Source: Saprospiraceae bacterium
GTDB taxonomy: Bacteria > Bacteroidota > Bacteroidia > Chitinophagales > Saprospiraceae
DNA: 64,000 nt
Direction of reading: 5' to 3'
Assembly (NCBI GenBank): GCA_013001595.1
Contig: JABDMH010000093.1
Coordinates: 62,001 to 126,000, forward strand
The notes beneath the pieces were generated by a model. It saw nothing but the letters and a program-made list of their open reading frames with translations. It had not been told where the DNA came from and did no database searches. The position numbers were made by a program, and so were the translations under genes. The number at the start of each line of letters is the position of its first letter. Within the stretch, counting starts at the first letter, position 1. Of the stretch, positions 37,096 through 45,626 are shown piece after piece.

Positions 37096-38292
37096 TTAAA
37101 CAACATCTAATTTTGGTATTGCTTTGGGTAGCACCTGTTCATAACCCGTACCTATCCAGTCCTCTAAAATGTTGGCGTATACACTGCGAAAATCGATTTG
37201 GTGCGCTAAATCACCATCTAGCAGGTTTGCCAAATCTGGACCATCATTATACATACCCGGTTTCTTTAGACCGCCTCCCATTAGAAAGAGCGTATTTCCA
37301 GCGCCATGATCGGTGCCTCTGCTGGCATTTTCCTCGACACGTCGGCCAAATTCCGAGAACGTCATAATTAAGACATCTTGCATAATTCCCACATTCTTGA
37401 GGTCCTGTGTAAGGGCTCTAATACCTTCGGCATAGGTGCGCAGTAGTGGTCCCTGTCTTGCCTTTTGGTTGACGTGGGTATCAAATCCAGATATCTGAAT
37501 GTAGTATATCTGCGTGTCACAGCCAGCCAGGATCAATTCAGCAATCTGTTTGAGTCCCACACCAAATGCGTGGTCAGGATAGCTAGATACACTTCGATTC
37601 TTCTTAGATTTACTTACAATATATGCGGCCGATTCTTGCACTTCAGTCATCGTCTTATACAAGAAATCGAGGTGTGTATCATTTCCATCGGTCACATATT
37701 GGCTCCCTAGTTGGTTCAGAAAGACATCGTCTGCAGTACGCTTCAGCTTCGAAAGACCACGCATTGCAAATCCCATCCTCTGTTCGCCCTGTAGTGCCAA
37801 ACTAAGGTTGTCTCCCCATTCAATAGCATGATAAGGTCTATCACAACCCACACATTCACTGTCGAGATACCTTCCAATCCATCCGGAAGAAAGGTACTCA
37901 TCTGAGCTCCCTCCAGTTTGCCAAATATCCATAGATCGAAAGTGAGACCGATTCGGGTTTGGATAACCCACATGATTCAAGATGGTCATCTCCCCTTCCA
38001 TATATAAGGGATAGATTGCTTTCAAAGCCCGATTGAACCCTGTCCGATCATCCAACTCAATAAGCTCGTTTCTACGTATGCCCATCGTTGGTCTCGCCAA
38101 GTAATATTTATCATCACCAAATGGCACTACCGTATTTAAGCCATCATTGCCTCCAGAAAGTTGTACCACGATCAGCACTTTGCCGGATTGGCCGCTGTCA
38201 ATATTCTTCAAGGAGGAGGAAACAAACCTGGGCATCATCGGTGCACATGAGAGTATGGCAGACTGCTTTATGAATTTTCTCCTATTGAACAT
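37096..38292 (-). CDS. DUF1501 domain protein (Tat-exported sulfatase-like)
   Basis: 398 residues from the ATG at 38292; GTG at 38298 is an alternative. N-terminal twin-basic segment NRRKFIKQSAILSCAP suggests Tat export. The DUF1501 core is recognisable: LIVVQLSGGNDGLNTVVPFG, HVGYPNPNRSHFRSMDIWQT, QISGFDTHVNQKARQGPLL, MTFSEFGRRVEENASRGTDH and GAGNTLFLMGGGLKKPGMYN. The family belongs to the alkaline-phosphatase/sulfatase superfamily, with unproven substrate. It is the downstream member of a pair with DUF1800 (6 bases between the reading frames), a frequent arrangement. Confidence 0.88.
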   Translation of the reverse strand: MFNRRKFIKQSAILSCAPMMPRFVSSSLKNIDSGQSGKVLIVVQLSGGNDGLNTVVPFGDDKYYLARPTMGIRRNELIELDDRTGFNRALKAIYPLYMEGEMTILNHVGYPNPNRSHFRSMDIWQTGGSSDEYLSSGWIGRYLDSECVGCDRPYHAIEWGDNLSLALQGEQRMGFAMRGLSKLKRTADDVFLNQLGSQYVTDGNDTHLDFLYKTMTEVQESAAYIVSKSKKNRSVSSYPDHAFGVGLKQIAELILAGCDTQIYYIQISGFDTHVNQKARQGPLLRTYAEGIRALTQDLKNVGIMQDVLIMTFSEFGRRVEENASRGTDHGAGNTLFLMGGGLKKPGMYNDGPDLANLLDGDLAHQIDFRSVYANILEDWIGTGYEQVLPKAIPKLDVV

Positions 38293-38298
38293 AATCAC

Positions 38299-39744
38299 TT
38301 AGCATAATTGAAATTCAGGCAATTGCATGGTACGTAACAGCGCTCGTTGAATAAAATCAGGTGATCTCGTGTCTCCGGGTTTTGACAGCTTTTGCTTACT
38401 TCCTCCTGCCAACAACATTGATTTAATTTGATCTTCCAAGACATCAAAGGAAGTGCCTGCAAAGATCGTAATAAGTGGATCAAGATTTTTTTGCAGATTA
38501 ATGGTTTGGATGACATCCATAGGACCAGATGCTTTTAAAGAAGCTGTAGGTGCGTGATCAAATCCAGTTGCGTCAACAAGATATTTAACAAGGTTAAGCC
38601 TAAGCATTAAGGTCGCATTATTAATCCAGTTGCGGTTGGCAGGCCAACCAGCTACATTCGGAGGTCGATATAGTGTTTGACCCAAAGTATTTTGCAAGAA
38701 TGTAAGCGCATTTTCGTCCTCAAAGGTTAGATCCAGTAGCTTAATTAAATGTACCAAAAGCTCTACCGGCGATTTGATCCTTTTACCCATGTTGCCAACA
38801 TGATAGAAGGACGGGTGTTCAAAAATAAAGCGCATACAAGTGCTTAGATCAAAATGGCTTTGGATAAGTACAGCTGCAATCTGATCAACAAATGTGGCAT
38901 CTGGCAAATCATTGACAAAGAATGTGTGGAGCTTACTAGCGAGGAAATGAGCGGCTTGTTTGTCCATGAGAATGATATCTACAATGTCTTCCCCTGACAA
39001 TCTGCCGGTGTGCCCACGAAATGTGATGGGGCCATAATCATGTAGGTTACGGCGGAATACAAATTTTCCCCCTTTATCGCTTGACCAACCTGTAAATGCT
39101 CGAGCTGCTGCCCGCACATCTGCTTCACTATAATGCCCTTCACCCAAAGTGAATACCTCCATCAATTCCCTGGCGAAATTTTCATTGGCCCTTTGCTTCC
39201 GATTCTGCTGGTTATTGAGAAACCTGATCATTGCAGGACTTTTTGCAACTGCTAAGACCAGGTCACGATAGTTACCCAATGCATGATCAGTCAACGTCTG
39301 TCGATATCCATTGGCCAATTGTGCGGTCGGACATACGCATGCAAAGTGACAATGCCAGAAATAGACCATCTTTTGGAGAAGATCTGGACCATCTTCAGCC
39401 ATTTGCCTAATCCACTGATTTCGTGCAATTTCTAGTTCCTGCTCAGCATTCATTTGTGATCCAGCGTCGAACATCGACTTCGATAAGAAGGAAGGTGCAG
39501 ATTTATTAAGCGATAGATTTCTCGACTCGCCAATATCAGGTTTAGCTTTAGCCCCAATAAAAATTGCTCGAATTTCATCCGACAATGTAGAACTTCGGCC
39601 ATGAACGAGCTGTGTGGGACTCATTCCGAATCCTGCTCGAAAATATAGGTGTTTGATTTTTTCTAGTTCAGTCAGCTGGGCAAGTTTTAATCCTGAATCT
39701 ATACACTCGAAGTTACGAAAAGGTTGCTGCGTGATGCGTAGCAT
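38299..39744 (-). CDS. DUF1800 domain protein
   Basis: 481 residues from the ATG at 39744; a TTG 14 codons upstream is possible. Family features: KIKHLYFRAGFGMSPTQL, MVYFWHCHFACVCPTA, NFARELMEVFTLGEGHYSEA, DVRAAARAFTGWS, HDYGPITFRGHTGRLSGEDI and RPPNVAGWPANRNWINNATL. The protein has no obvious signal peptide. DUF1800 and DUF1501 genes are commonly paired in Bacteroidota and Planctomycetota; a joint role in envelope or extracellular chemistry is inferred, not shown. Confidence 0.88.
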   Translation of the reverse strand: MLRITQQPFRNFECIDSGLKLAQLTELEKIKHLYFRAGFGMSPTQLVHGRSSTLSDEIRAIFIGAKAKPDIGESRNLSLNKSAPSFLSKSMFDAGSQMNAEQELEIARNQWIRQMAEDGPDLLQKMVYFWHCHFACVCPTAQLANGYRQTLTDHALGNYRDLVLAVAKSPAMIRFLNNQQNRKQRANENFARELMEVFTLGEGHYSEADVRAAARAFTGWSSDKGGKFVFRRNLHDYGPITFRGHTGRLSGEDIVDIILMDKQAAHFLASKLHTFFVNDLPDATFVDQIAAVLIQSHFDLSTCMRFIFEHPSFYHVGNMGKRIKSPVELLVHLIKLLDLTFEDENALTFLQNTLGQTLYRPPNVAGWPANRNWINNATLMLRLNLVKYLVDATGFDHAPTASLKASGPMDVIQTINLQKNLDPLITIFAGTSFDVLEDQIKSMLLAGGSKQKLSKPGDTRSPDFIQRALLRTMQLPEFQLC

Positions 39745-39845
39745 AGTCCTAGTCAGCCATTCTTTGAGTGGTTTGATAATCGGCAATGTTGATATGCAGT
39801 ATCCTGGGTGTAGTTTTCATAAACCCACTTCAGTGACAAATTATT

Positions 39846-39853
39846 TACTTTTG
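39846..39853 (+). promoter_or_regulatory. Possible -7 element for the thioredoxin-fold gene
   Basis: TACTTTTG matches TAnnTTTG and lies 21 bases ahead of the ATG at 39875, in the short gap divergent from DUF1800. No TTG is seen at -33. Confidence 0.3.
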
Positions 39854-39874
39854 AAGAAATAAATTCATAATCTG

Positions 39875-41050
39875 ATGAAGGTTCTCTCTGTCGTTCTATC
39901 TATAGTTCTGTCATCGTCACTATGGGCTACTGGAATAGATTTCCATCATGGCACCTTAGAAGAAGCCAAGGAGATTGCTGCCGATCAGGGCCGTTTGATT
40001 TTCGTCGATGCATTTACGACATGGTGTGGCCCCTGCAAAAGAATGGCTAAGAACGTATTTACCGCCAAGGAGGTAGGAGATTTTTACAATGAGAACTTCA
40101 TTAACGTAAAACTAGATATGGAAAAAGGGGAAGGCAGGACATTCCAAAAACAATACGGAGTCCGAGCTTTTCCCACACTGCTCTTCATTGATCCACAGGG
40201 AAAGCTAGTACACCGAGTTGTAGGTGGCATGGACGTGAAGAACTTCCTGAGCCTGGGACGATTTGCCGCTTCAAAATCAAGTTCTGTTTCAAGCGAACTT
40301 GATGAAGCCTACAAAAAAGGTGCGCGTGATCCTGAGTTTATGCTGAAATACATCGGTGCTTTGGCCAAGGCCAAACGTCCATTGTTGAAAATAGCCAATC
40401 AATATCTAGATGCACAAAAAGACCTGAGTACCGAAGAAAACCTAAAAATCATATATCTGAGCACAGTAGAGGCAGATTCAAGGATTTTTACCAAAATGGT
40501 GGATCATCAAGATGCAATAACATCGATCTACGGAACTGAGGCCGTGCATGATCGAATTGAAGCAGCAGGTAATAAAACGGTGCAAAAGGCGATCAAATTT
40601 GAAAATGAGGATTTACTGCATGAAGCGATCGATAAGATCAAGAGATTTGCTGCCGATCGTAGTAAATCGTTTACTGCCCGCGCCAAGCTGACATACTATG
40701 GAGCACTAAAAGATCACAACAATTATCATAAAGTAGCCAAGAGTTATGCTCGACAAGGAGTTGAGCAGAAATTTGAACTTGCCAACTTTGTTTTGAGTCA
40801 TATGCAAGACGATCCCAAATTAATGCAATCTGCTGAAGTCTGGGCACTTGATGCTTGCAAAGCTCAAAAAAGTGAACCTTACTGCTTCACAGCAGCCAAA
40901 CTCCTTCTTTTAAATGGCAAACCTGATCAGGCACTAGCATACGCTCGGGAGGCATTGTCCTTTTCCGAAAAGGCCAAATCCGGTGCCAAACCACATATAG
41001 AAAAACTCATCAAAACACTCGAACGGAGTAAACTAGAAGATAAATCTTAA
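39875..41050 (+). CDS. Periplasmic thioredoxin-fold protein with helical C-terminal region
   Basis: 391 residues. Signal peptide about 1-19, then a thioredoxin domain (about 22-135) with the redox motif WCGPC (C51, C54) in DAFTTWCGPCKRMAKNVFTA, the cis-proline in RAFPTLLFID and GGMDVKNFLSL. The remaining 250 residues are helical and TPR-like (EEAYKKGARDPEFMLKYIGA-type segments; ALAYAREALSFSEKA). It probably reduces or isomerises disulfides in exported proteins; the C-terminal part may bind partners. It diverges from the DUF1800/DUF1501 pair. Confidence 0.87.
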   Translation: MKVLSVVLSIVLSSSLWATGIDFHHGTLEEAKEIAADQGRLIFVDAFTTWCGPCKRMAKNVFTAKEVGDFYNENFINVKLDMEKGEGRTFQKQYGVRAFPTLLFIDPQGKLVHRVVGGMDVKNFLSLGRFAASKSSSVSSELDEAYKKGARDPEFMLKYIGALAKAKRPLLKIANQYLDAQKDLSTEENLKIIYLSTVEADSRIFTKMVDHQDAITSIYGTEAVHDRIEAAGNKTVQKAIKFENEDLLHEAIDKIKRFAADRSKSFTARAKLTYYGALKDHNNYHKVAKSYARQGVEQKFELANFVLSHMQDDPKLMQSAEVWALDACKAQKSEPYCFTAAKLLLLNGKPDQALAYAREALSFSEKAKSGAKPHIEKLIKTLERSKLEDKS

Positions 41051-41065
41051 CGCTGGGGTTATCGA

Positions 41066-42127
41066 TTAGGAATCCCCCTCGGTCTCTTCAATAAGTTCTT
41101 CCTTTTGCAAAGGATCTAAATGAAGCTGATCAAATGTGCGTCGATTCCTGAAGAGGTCTACTGCCAAAAATAGAGCCTTACGAAATGAGGATGGATCTGC
41201 TTGATTCTTACCTGCAATCTTATCAGCTGTTCCGTGATCTGGTGAAGTGCGCACAAATGATAATCCCGCGGTAAAGTTCACCCCTTGTCCAAAAGACAGC
41301 GCCTTAAATGGAATCAGTCCTTGGTCGTGGTACATGGCTAGGGTGCCATCGACTTTTAGATAATCTCCCGAACCAAAGAAACCATCGGCAGAAAAAGGGC
41401 CTCCAACCAACATACCCATCTCCTTCGCCCGAAGTATGGCCGGCCGAATCATTCGCTCTTCCTCATCGCCCACTAAGCCACGATCCCCAGCATGTGGATT
41501 TAGACCAAGGATGGCTATAATCGGTCGCTCAATACCAAAATCCTTTTGCAGAGAATTGTGAAATGTCTTGATTTTGCTGAAAACAAGTTCTTCTGAAATC
41601 GTGTCGGCAATCTTTGTCACCGGAATGTGATTGGTCACAAGTCCGATTCTCAATTCATCAGACACCATTAACATCAGGCTCTCTGACTGGTCCGTTAGCG
41701 CAGTTAAAAACTCCGTATGACCGGTATACGGAAATCCCGCCAAATACATGGCATGCTTATCCACTGGAGCCGTCACCAAAACATCAATCAAGCCATATTT
41801 GAGATCTTGCGCAGCCTTGTCAAGAGAAGAATAGGCAAATTTTCCGCTCTCTTCATTGGGCTCACCCAGAGATATGGTGACATCTTCGGTCCAAGAATTG
41901 ATGATATTGATTTTATCTGCATGGATTTGGTCAATATTGGTGATGCTATGAAAATTAAATGCTTTCGGATTTACGATGTTCTTGTGGTAAGAGATCACTT
42001 TTGCTGAGCCATAAATAATGGGTGTGACTAATTCCAGGATTTTTGGATTGTCGAGCGACTTTATTATGACCTCCAAACCAACACCGTTAATATCTCCTGT
42101 CGATATTCCCACTTTTATCTTCTCCAT
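41066..42127 (-). CDS. pdxA: 4-hydroxythreonine-4-phosphate dehydrogenase
   Basis: 353 residues from the ATG at 42127 (MEKIKVGISTGDINGVGLEV), normal length; upstream starts add unrelated residues. Oxidises 4-phosphohydroxy-threonine in vitamin B6 (PLP) synthesis with NAD. Family blocks: TAPVDKHAMYLAGFPYTGHT (metal-ligand His), LMLMVSDELRIGLVTNHIPV, ILGLNPHAGDRGLVGDEEER and AMYHDQGLIPFKAL with another ligand His, then FVRTSPDHGTADKIAGKN. pdxJ is not adjacent. It is divergent from rsmA. Confidence 0.95.
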   Translation of the reverse strand: MEKIKVGISTGDINGVGLEVIIKSLDNPKILELVTPIIYGSAKVISYHKNIVNPKAFNFHSITNIDQIHADKINIINSWTEDVTISLGEPNEESGKFAYSSLDKAAQDLKYGLIDVLVTAPVDKHAMYLAGFPYTGHTEFLTALTDQSESLMLMVSDELRIGLVTNHIPVTKIADTISEELVFSKIKTFHNSLQKDFGIERPIIAILGLNPHAGDRGLVGDEEERMIRPAILRAKEMGMLVGGPFSADGFFGSGDYLKVDGTLAMYHDQGLIPFKALSFGQGVNFTAGLSFVRTSPDHGTADKIAGKNQADPSSFRKALFLAVDLFRNRRTFDQLHLDPLQKEELIEETEGDS

Positions 42128-42323
42128 AGGTAGTAATTTTCTATGCCCTAGCTCCATACTGGTAGGCAATAGGCATCCCACTATTTATATAGATGCATGC
42201 CCAAATGCCATTTTTACCCAGAAACACCCGATGCATTGGCTACTGTAATCTTGGAAAAAACACCAATTTGTATCATTGGCAACACATCATACAAAGTAGG
42301 AGCCTAAGATAGGTAAACTATCC

Positions 42324-42331
42324 TATTTTTG
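42324..42331 (+). promoter_or_regulatory. Possible -7 element for rsmA
   Basis: TATTTTTG matches TAnnTTTG and lies 11 bases before the rsmA ATG at 42343, which would give a very short leader. No -33 TTG at normal spacing. Confidence 0.33.
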
Positions 42332-42342
42332 CCCCTATCGTC

Positions 42343-43122
42343 ATGAAAGCAAAAAAACACTTGGGGCAGCATTTCCTTGTGGATCAATCAATTGCACAGC
42401 GAATTGTAGGCTCACTTATTGACTCTGATGAAGTGAAGAATATTGTGGAAGTGGGTCCAGGAAAAGGCATGCTCACCAAGTACCTACTTCAGTTGGATCA
42501 GGAAGTCGTAATGATAGATGCCGATATCGACATGGTAGAACACTTGAAGCAACAATACCCTGTCCATACTGAGCGGATCATTCATGCCAATTTTCTCAAG
42601 TGCAATCTTCCTCAAATAGTACCGCATGCATTCAGTCTCATAGGCAACTTTCCCTATTACATTTCGACACAGATTGTATTTAAAATGCTAGACAATCGCA
42701 CTCTGATTACACAAATGGTAGGTATGTTTCAAAAAGAAGTCGCCACTCGGATTGTGTCTGGACACGGATCAAAAGCTTATGGCATACTCAGTGTGTTGGT
42801 CCAAGTTTTCTACCAAGCCGAGTACCTATTTTCGGTTAAGCCTGGTTCTTTTTCACCACCACCTAAAGTCACATCAGCAGTGATTAGACTAACCAGAAAA
42901 AATGGTGTGGATATGGCTCCTGAGGTCGAGAAGAGGCTACGACAGGTTGTTAAAATGGCCTTTAATCAACGTAGAAAGATGCTGCGGAATTCTCTTAAAT
43001 CCATCCTGCCAAAGCCATTCGACCCTACTCATCCATTTTTGACACGAAGACCTGAGCAGATGTCTATTGACGATTTTCTTGAGCTAAACCGTATTATCTA
43101 TCTTTACGCAAACGAAAGTTAG
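42343..43122 (+). CDS. rsmA: 16S rRNA dimethyladenosine transferase
   Basis: 259 residues (also called KsgA). Dimethylates two adenosines near the 3' end of 16S rRNA. Motifs: KKHLGQHFLVDQSIAQRIVG, the SAM-binding VEVGPGKGMLTKYLLQ, and catalytic motif IV as NFPYYIS (usual form NLPY). The C-terminal domain contains MAFNQRRKMLRNSLKS. It is followed by the YqeY-domain gene after 4 bases, so the two form an operon. Confidence 0.96.
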   Translation: MKAKKHLGQHFLVDQSIAQRIVGSLIDSDEVKNIVEVGPGKGMLTKYLLQLDQEVVMIDADIDMVEHLKQQYPVHTERIIHANFLKCNLPQIVPHAFSLIGNFPYYISTQIVFKMLDNRTLITQMVGMFQKEVATRIVSGHGSKAYGILSVLVQVFYQAEYLFSVKPGSFSPPPKVTSAVIRLTRKNGVDMAPEVEKRLRQVVKMAFNQRRKMLRNSLKSILPKPFDPTHPFLTRRPEQMSIDDFLELNRIIYLYANES

Positions 43123-43126
43123 TATT

Positions 43127-43576
43127 ATGGGATTAGAGGATCGAATAATGAGTGACCTAAAAGTCGCCATGAAAAAGAAGGATCAGGCAGCATTGCGGGC
43201 AATTCGTGCAGTAAAAGCAGCCATCTTAGTGAAAAAAACCGATGGGTCGGGCGATGACATTGATGAAGGTGTGGAAATAGGCATCCTACAAAAGTTGGTG
43301 AAGTCACGAAAGGAATCGCTCGAGATCTATCAAGAACAGGGACGTGACGATCTGGCACAAGTGGAAATAGAAGAAATCGAGATTATTACAAAATACCTAC
43401 CTGAACAACTAGATAAATCAGCGATTGAAACCATCGTTCAGCAGATTATTTCGGACACTGGTGCAAGCTCCATGAAAGATATGGGAAAAGTAATGGGATT
43501 GGCCAATGCAAAACTCGCTGGTAAGTCCGATGGCAAAACGGTAGCTATGATCGTTAAGAAGCATTTGCAGACATAG
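43127..43576 (+). CDS. GatB/YqeY domain protein
   Basis: 149 residues. The all-helical YqeY fold, related to the tail domain of GatB, is clear from IMSDLKVAMKKKDQAALRAI, LQKLVKSRKESLEIYQEQGR, DLAQVEIEEIEIITKYLPEQ and KDMGKVMGLANAKLAGKSDG. Free-standing YqeY proteins have no settled function, possibly tRNA-amidation related. It converges on the TrpF-like gene. Confidence 0.9.
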   Translation: MGLEDRIMSDLKVAMKKKDQAALRAIRAVKAAILVKKTDGSGDDIDEGVEIGILQKLVKSRKESLEIYQEQGRDDLAQVEIEEIEIITKYLPEQLDKSAIETIVQQIISDTGASSMKDMGKVMGLANAKLAGKSDGKTVAMIVKKHLQT

Positions 43577-43599
43577 CCGCGATTTCCCTTTGGAAGGGA

Positions 43600-44178
43600 T
43601 CAATTTATATCTCCCAAAATCCTGTCAAGTAGTTCCGATTTATCTTCGAAGGATTTGAGTCCCACCTTGTCCTCTTCACCTCCATGTACGACTATGCCCT
43701 CGATGATGTCCAGGAACGGGAGAATTTCCTCCCAATCTCTCTCACTCTCGACCGTACTCCATATTGGACCATCAAACTTTTGCAGGACTTCCTTAATCCG
43801 ATCGACACTGCAACCTGACGGAAGTATGAGTTGATCAAATGGACTGAGGTCCTTTTGGATGGTCGAATAAAATTCAGATTGCGAAATGGATAGTAAGCCT
43901 GAGAGATGATTCGGTAGGGAAAATGGTATCTGTCTTCCACCAAACAGGACAACATCAATACCCAGCTGCTCAAGAATTGCGGCAGTAGATTCATCAATGG
44001 CATGATTCAGCTCTGCTACCCATGAAATGCCTTCTATCCAATTCTTGATGGCAGTGCAACGTTGTATTTCTTCTGAATCATTGTTTGGTAAGGGCATAGA
44101 CATGTAGTCAGGCATATAGGCTGCAAAGAACCGGGCATCTGTCAAATTACTTATTTTAGAAGCAAATAATTTTGGCAC
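43600..44178 (-). CDS. TrpF-like beta/alpha-barrel protein of unknown function
   Basis: 192 residues; GTG at 44178 is the only start because TAA lies 4 codons upstream with no ATG between. The opening FASKISNLTDARFFAAYMPD echoes KICGITNLEDA of phosphoribosylanthranilate isomerase, and IIEGIVVHGGEEDKVGLKSF echoes its glycine-rich phosphate-binding end. The catalytic cysteine of TrpF (KICG) is Ser here and the middle is diverged, so it probably is not the tryptophan enzyme. No other trp gene is nearby. The start codon is only 12 bases from the divergent alkyltransferase-like gene. Confidence 0.7.
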   Translation of the reverse strand: MPKLFASKISNLTDARFFAAYMPDYMSMPLPNNDSEEIQRCTAIKNWIEGISWVAELNHAIDESTAAILEQLGIDVVLFGGRQIPFSLPNHLSGLLSISQSEFYSTIQKDLSPFDQLILPSGCSVDRIKEVLQKFDGPIWSTVESERDWEEILPFLDIIEGIVVHGGEEDKVGLKSFEDKSELLDRILGDIN

Positions 44179-44190
44179 AAATAAGGTTTA

Positions 44191-44538
44191 ATGAGTGAAA
44201 GACCGATATATTTTGATTGGGTATACGAAGTTACGAAGTTGATTCCAGCTGGCCGGGTTTGTACCTATGGATTGATTGCCGACTACTTGGCACTGGGCTC
44301 GGCTAGGATGGTGGGTTGGGCATTACGTCATGCACATGGACAAAATATTCCTGCCCACAGGGTGGTGAATAGAAAAGGAGAATTGACAGGAAGAAATCAT
44401 TTCAAGCCCCCTTCTCGGATGAAAGACTTGTTAGAAATGGAAAGTGTGGTGGTGCAAGAAGACAAAGTAGTGGATCTGGACCGATTGATCTGGAATCCGT
44501 GCGAACATCTTAAGGAAGTTGATATTGACCTGTCATGA
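44191..44538 (+). CDS. Alkyltransferase-like (ATL) protein, MGMT family without the cysteine
   Basis: 115 residues covering just the DNA-binding half of O6-methylguanine methyltransferase. YEVTKLIPAGRVCTYGLIAD is the helix-turn-helix region, with ARMVGWALRH following. The active-site PCHR of MGMT is replaced by PAHR (residues 54-57, NIPAHRVVN), so Ala stands in place of the alkyl-accepting Cys. Known ATL proteins, for example PWHR forms, bind alkylated guanine and hand the lesion to nucleotide excision repair. The same role is likely here but the lesion is unknown. Confidence 0.88.
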   Translation: MSERPIYFDWVYEVTKLIPAGRVCTYGLIADYLALGSARMVGWALRHAHGQNIPAHRVVNRKGELTGRNHFKPPSRMKDLLEMESVVVQEDKVVDLDRLIWNPCEHLKEVDIDLS

Positions 44539-44695
44539 ACTTCGCTTTACCAAATAATATAGCATGGGATTATCCAACACATACAGATTCCTTTGTATAT
44601 GAACGAGTTGCCATGAAAAATTTAACATTCAACGCATGCAATAATTAAGATGATCCATAAGTTTATACATCAGTTAAGTAACCAAAACTTTTTGT

Positions 44696-44935
44696 ATGAC
44701 GCAAAACTACACACTTAAACACTTAGTTAGCCTGGTTTACAAAGATGCTGCCGCCACTGAATCATTCTCCTTGGCTCATGCGATAGAATCCGATTACTCA
44801 TTGCGAGAAGAATATCACGTCTTGCAGGAAGCTGCTGGTCAGTTGCCTAAGGTGACGTTTGCTCCCTCTGAGAAATGTATCAAAGAGATTCTTCAGTACA
44901 GCAGAAGAACTTCTGCCTTGCAGGTAGAAATGTAA
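44696..44935 (+). CDS. Small conserved-looking protein of unknown function
   Basis: 79 residues, no signal peptide or membrane segment. Sequence is helical and charged: LKHLVSLVYKDAAATESFSL, DYSLREEYHVLQEAAGQLPK, TFAPSEKCIKEILQYSRRTS. The layout resembles short uncharacterised Bacteroidota proteins ending in a P-S-x-x-x-I-x-x-I-L-x-Y-S motif, but I know no function. A strong terminator follows 17 bases after the stop, which supports it being a real transcript. Confidence 0.65.
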   Translation: MTQNYTLKHLVSLVYKDAAATESFSLAHAIESDYSLREEYHVLQEAAGQLPKVTFAPSEKCIKEILQYSRRTSALQVEM

Positions 44936-44952
44936 AACCTTCTATTTAAGTC

Positions 44953-44992
44953 AAAGCCCTTAGAGAGAAAATCCTTTCTAAGGGCTTTTTTT
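44953..44992 (+). terminator. Rho-independent terminator
   Basis: A perfect 12-bp stem (AAAGCCCTTAGA at 44953-44964 pairs with TCTAAGGGCTTT at 44977-44988) with a 12-nt loop, followed by TTTT. It lies just after the 79-residue ORF and would stop its transcript. It is the clearest terminator in the window. Confidence 0.88.
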
Positions 44993-45117
44993 ATCCGTAC
45001 ATGTCTAGTGATGGCTCTAAAGGGAACCATGAAGGATCTTTACACAACAAGATCACCGCGTCATTGCTATACATCCAGTCTATCGGATACTAGATCTTCT
45101 TTGTCTTATGCTATAGT

Positions 45118-45456
45118 TTGTTGATCAGTTGTCAGCACCAAGCGTACCCAACTGAACTTCAGCCCAACCTCTATGCTGGCTATTTATCTCTAGCCGATGC
45201 CCGCAGGCACTTGCCTGGGATTCAAGTTTCTGGATCGGGTGATTATATTAAAGTCGGGTTGAGTCGAACCTCCGGTTCTTCTGGATCAGTTATTTACTTA
45301 GTCGATGGTCGAGATCTTGGTAGGCACTATAGAGTCGTGAATGAATCAATAGATATGAACAATGTCCTTTCCATTCGTTTGCTACGTGGTTTGGCTGATC
45401 AAACTCGCTTTGGAAGGAACACCGTGCATGGTGCCATAGAGATTTGGACTAGATAG
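45118..45456 (+). CDS. TonB-plug-like small protein, probable lipoprotein with unclear start
   Basis: 112 codons from a TTG at 45118. The C-terminal half VIYLVDGRDLGRHYRVVN, NNVLSIRLLRGLADQTRFGR and HGAIEIWTR resembles the plug domain of TonB-dependent receptors (VDG, I-x-x-L-x-G, G-x-I-x-I-x-T) with no barrel after it. The upstream in-frame codons (ATC TTC TTT GTC TTA TGC, from 45094) would extend it into a lipoprotein signal ending LLISCQ, but these follow a TAG directly and contain no ATG, GTG or TTG. So either initiation uses an unusual codon or the start has been lost and this is a pseudogene. Confidence 0.5.
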   Translation: MLISCQHQAYPTELQPNLYAGYLSLADARRHLPGIQVSGSGDYIKVGLSRTSGSSGSVIYLVDGRDLGRHYRVVNESIDMNNVLSIRLLRGLADQTRFGRNTVHGAIEIWTR

Positions 45457-45577
45457 GGGCACAATGTCCAATGTTCAATGTCTTCAGTCGAGCTAGGTAG
45501 CTTCATGTAATGATTTTGGTAAAAAACCATACTGCGACAACTTCCTCCGAAAGGAAATTCAAGCTATGACCACTCCC

Positions 45578-45612
45578 TTTGGGTATTTATATTGCTTAAA
45601 GTCATATATTTG
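45578..45612 (+). promoter_or_regulatory. Likely recA promoter (-33 TTTG / -7 TATATTTG)
   Basis: TTTG at 45578-45581 and TATATTTG at 45605-45612 are separated by 23 bases, within the range for Bacteroidota promoters (TTG, 17-23 nt, TAnnTTTG). The -7 box ends 14 bases before the recA ATG. I see no obvious LexA-type operator. Confidence 0.5.
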
Positions 45613-45626
45613 GTCATCTAATACCA

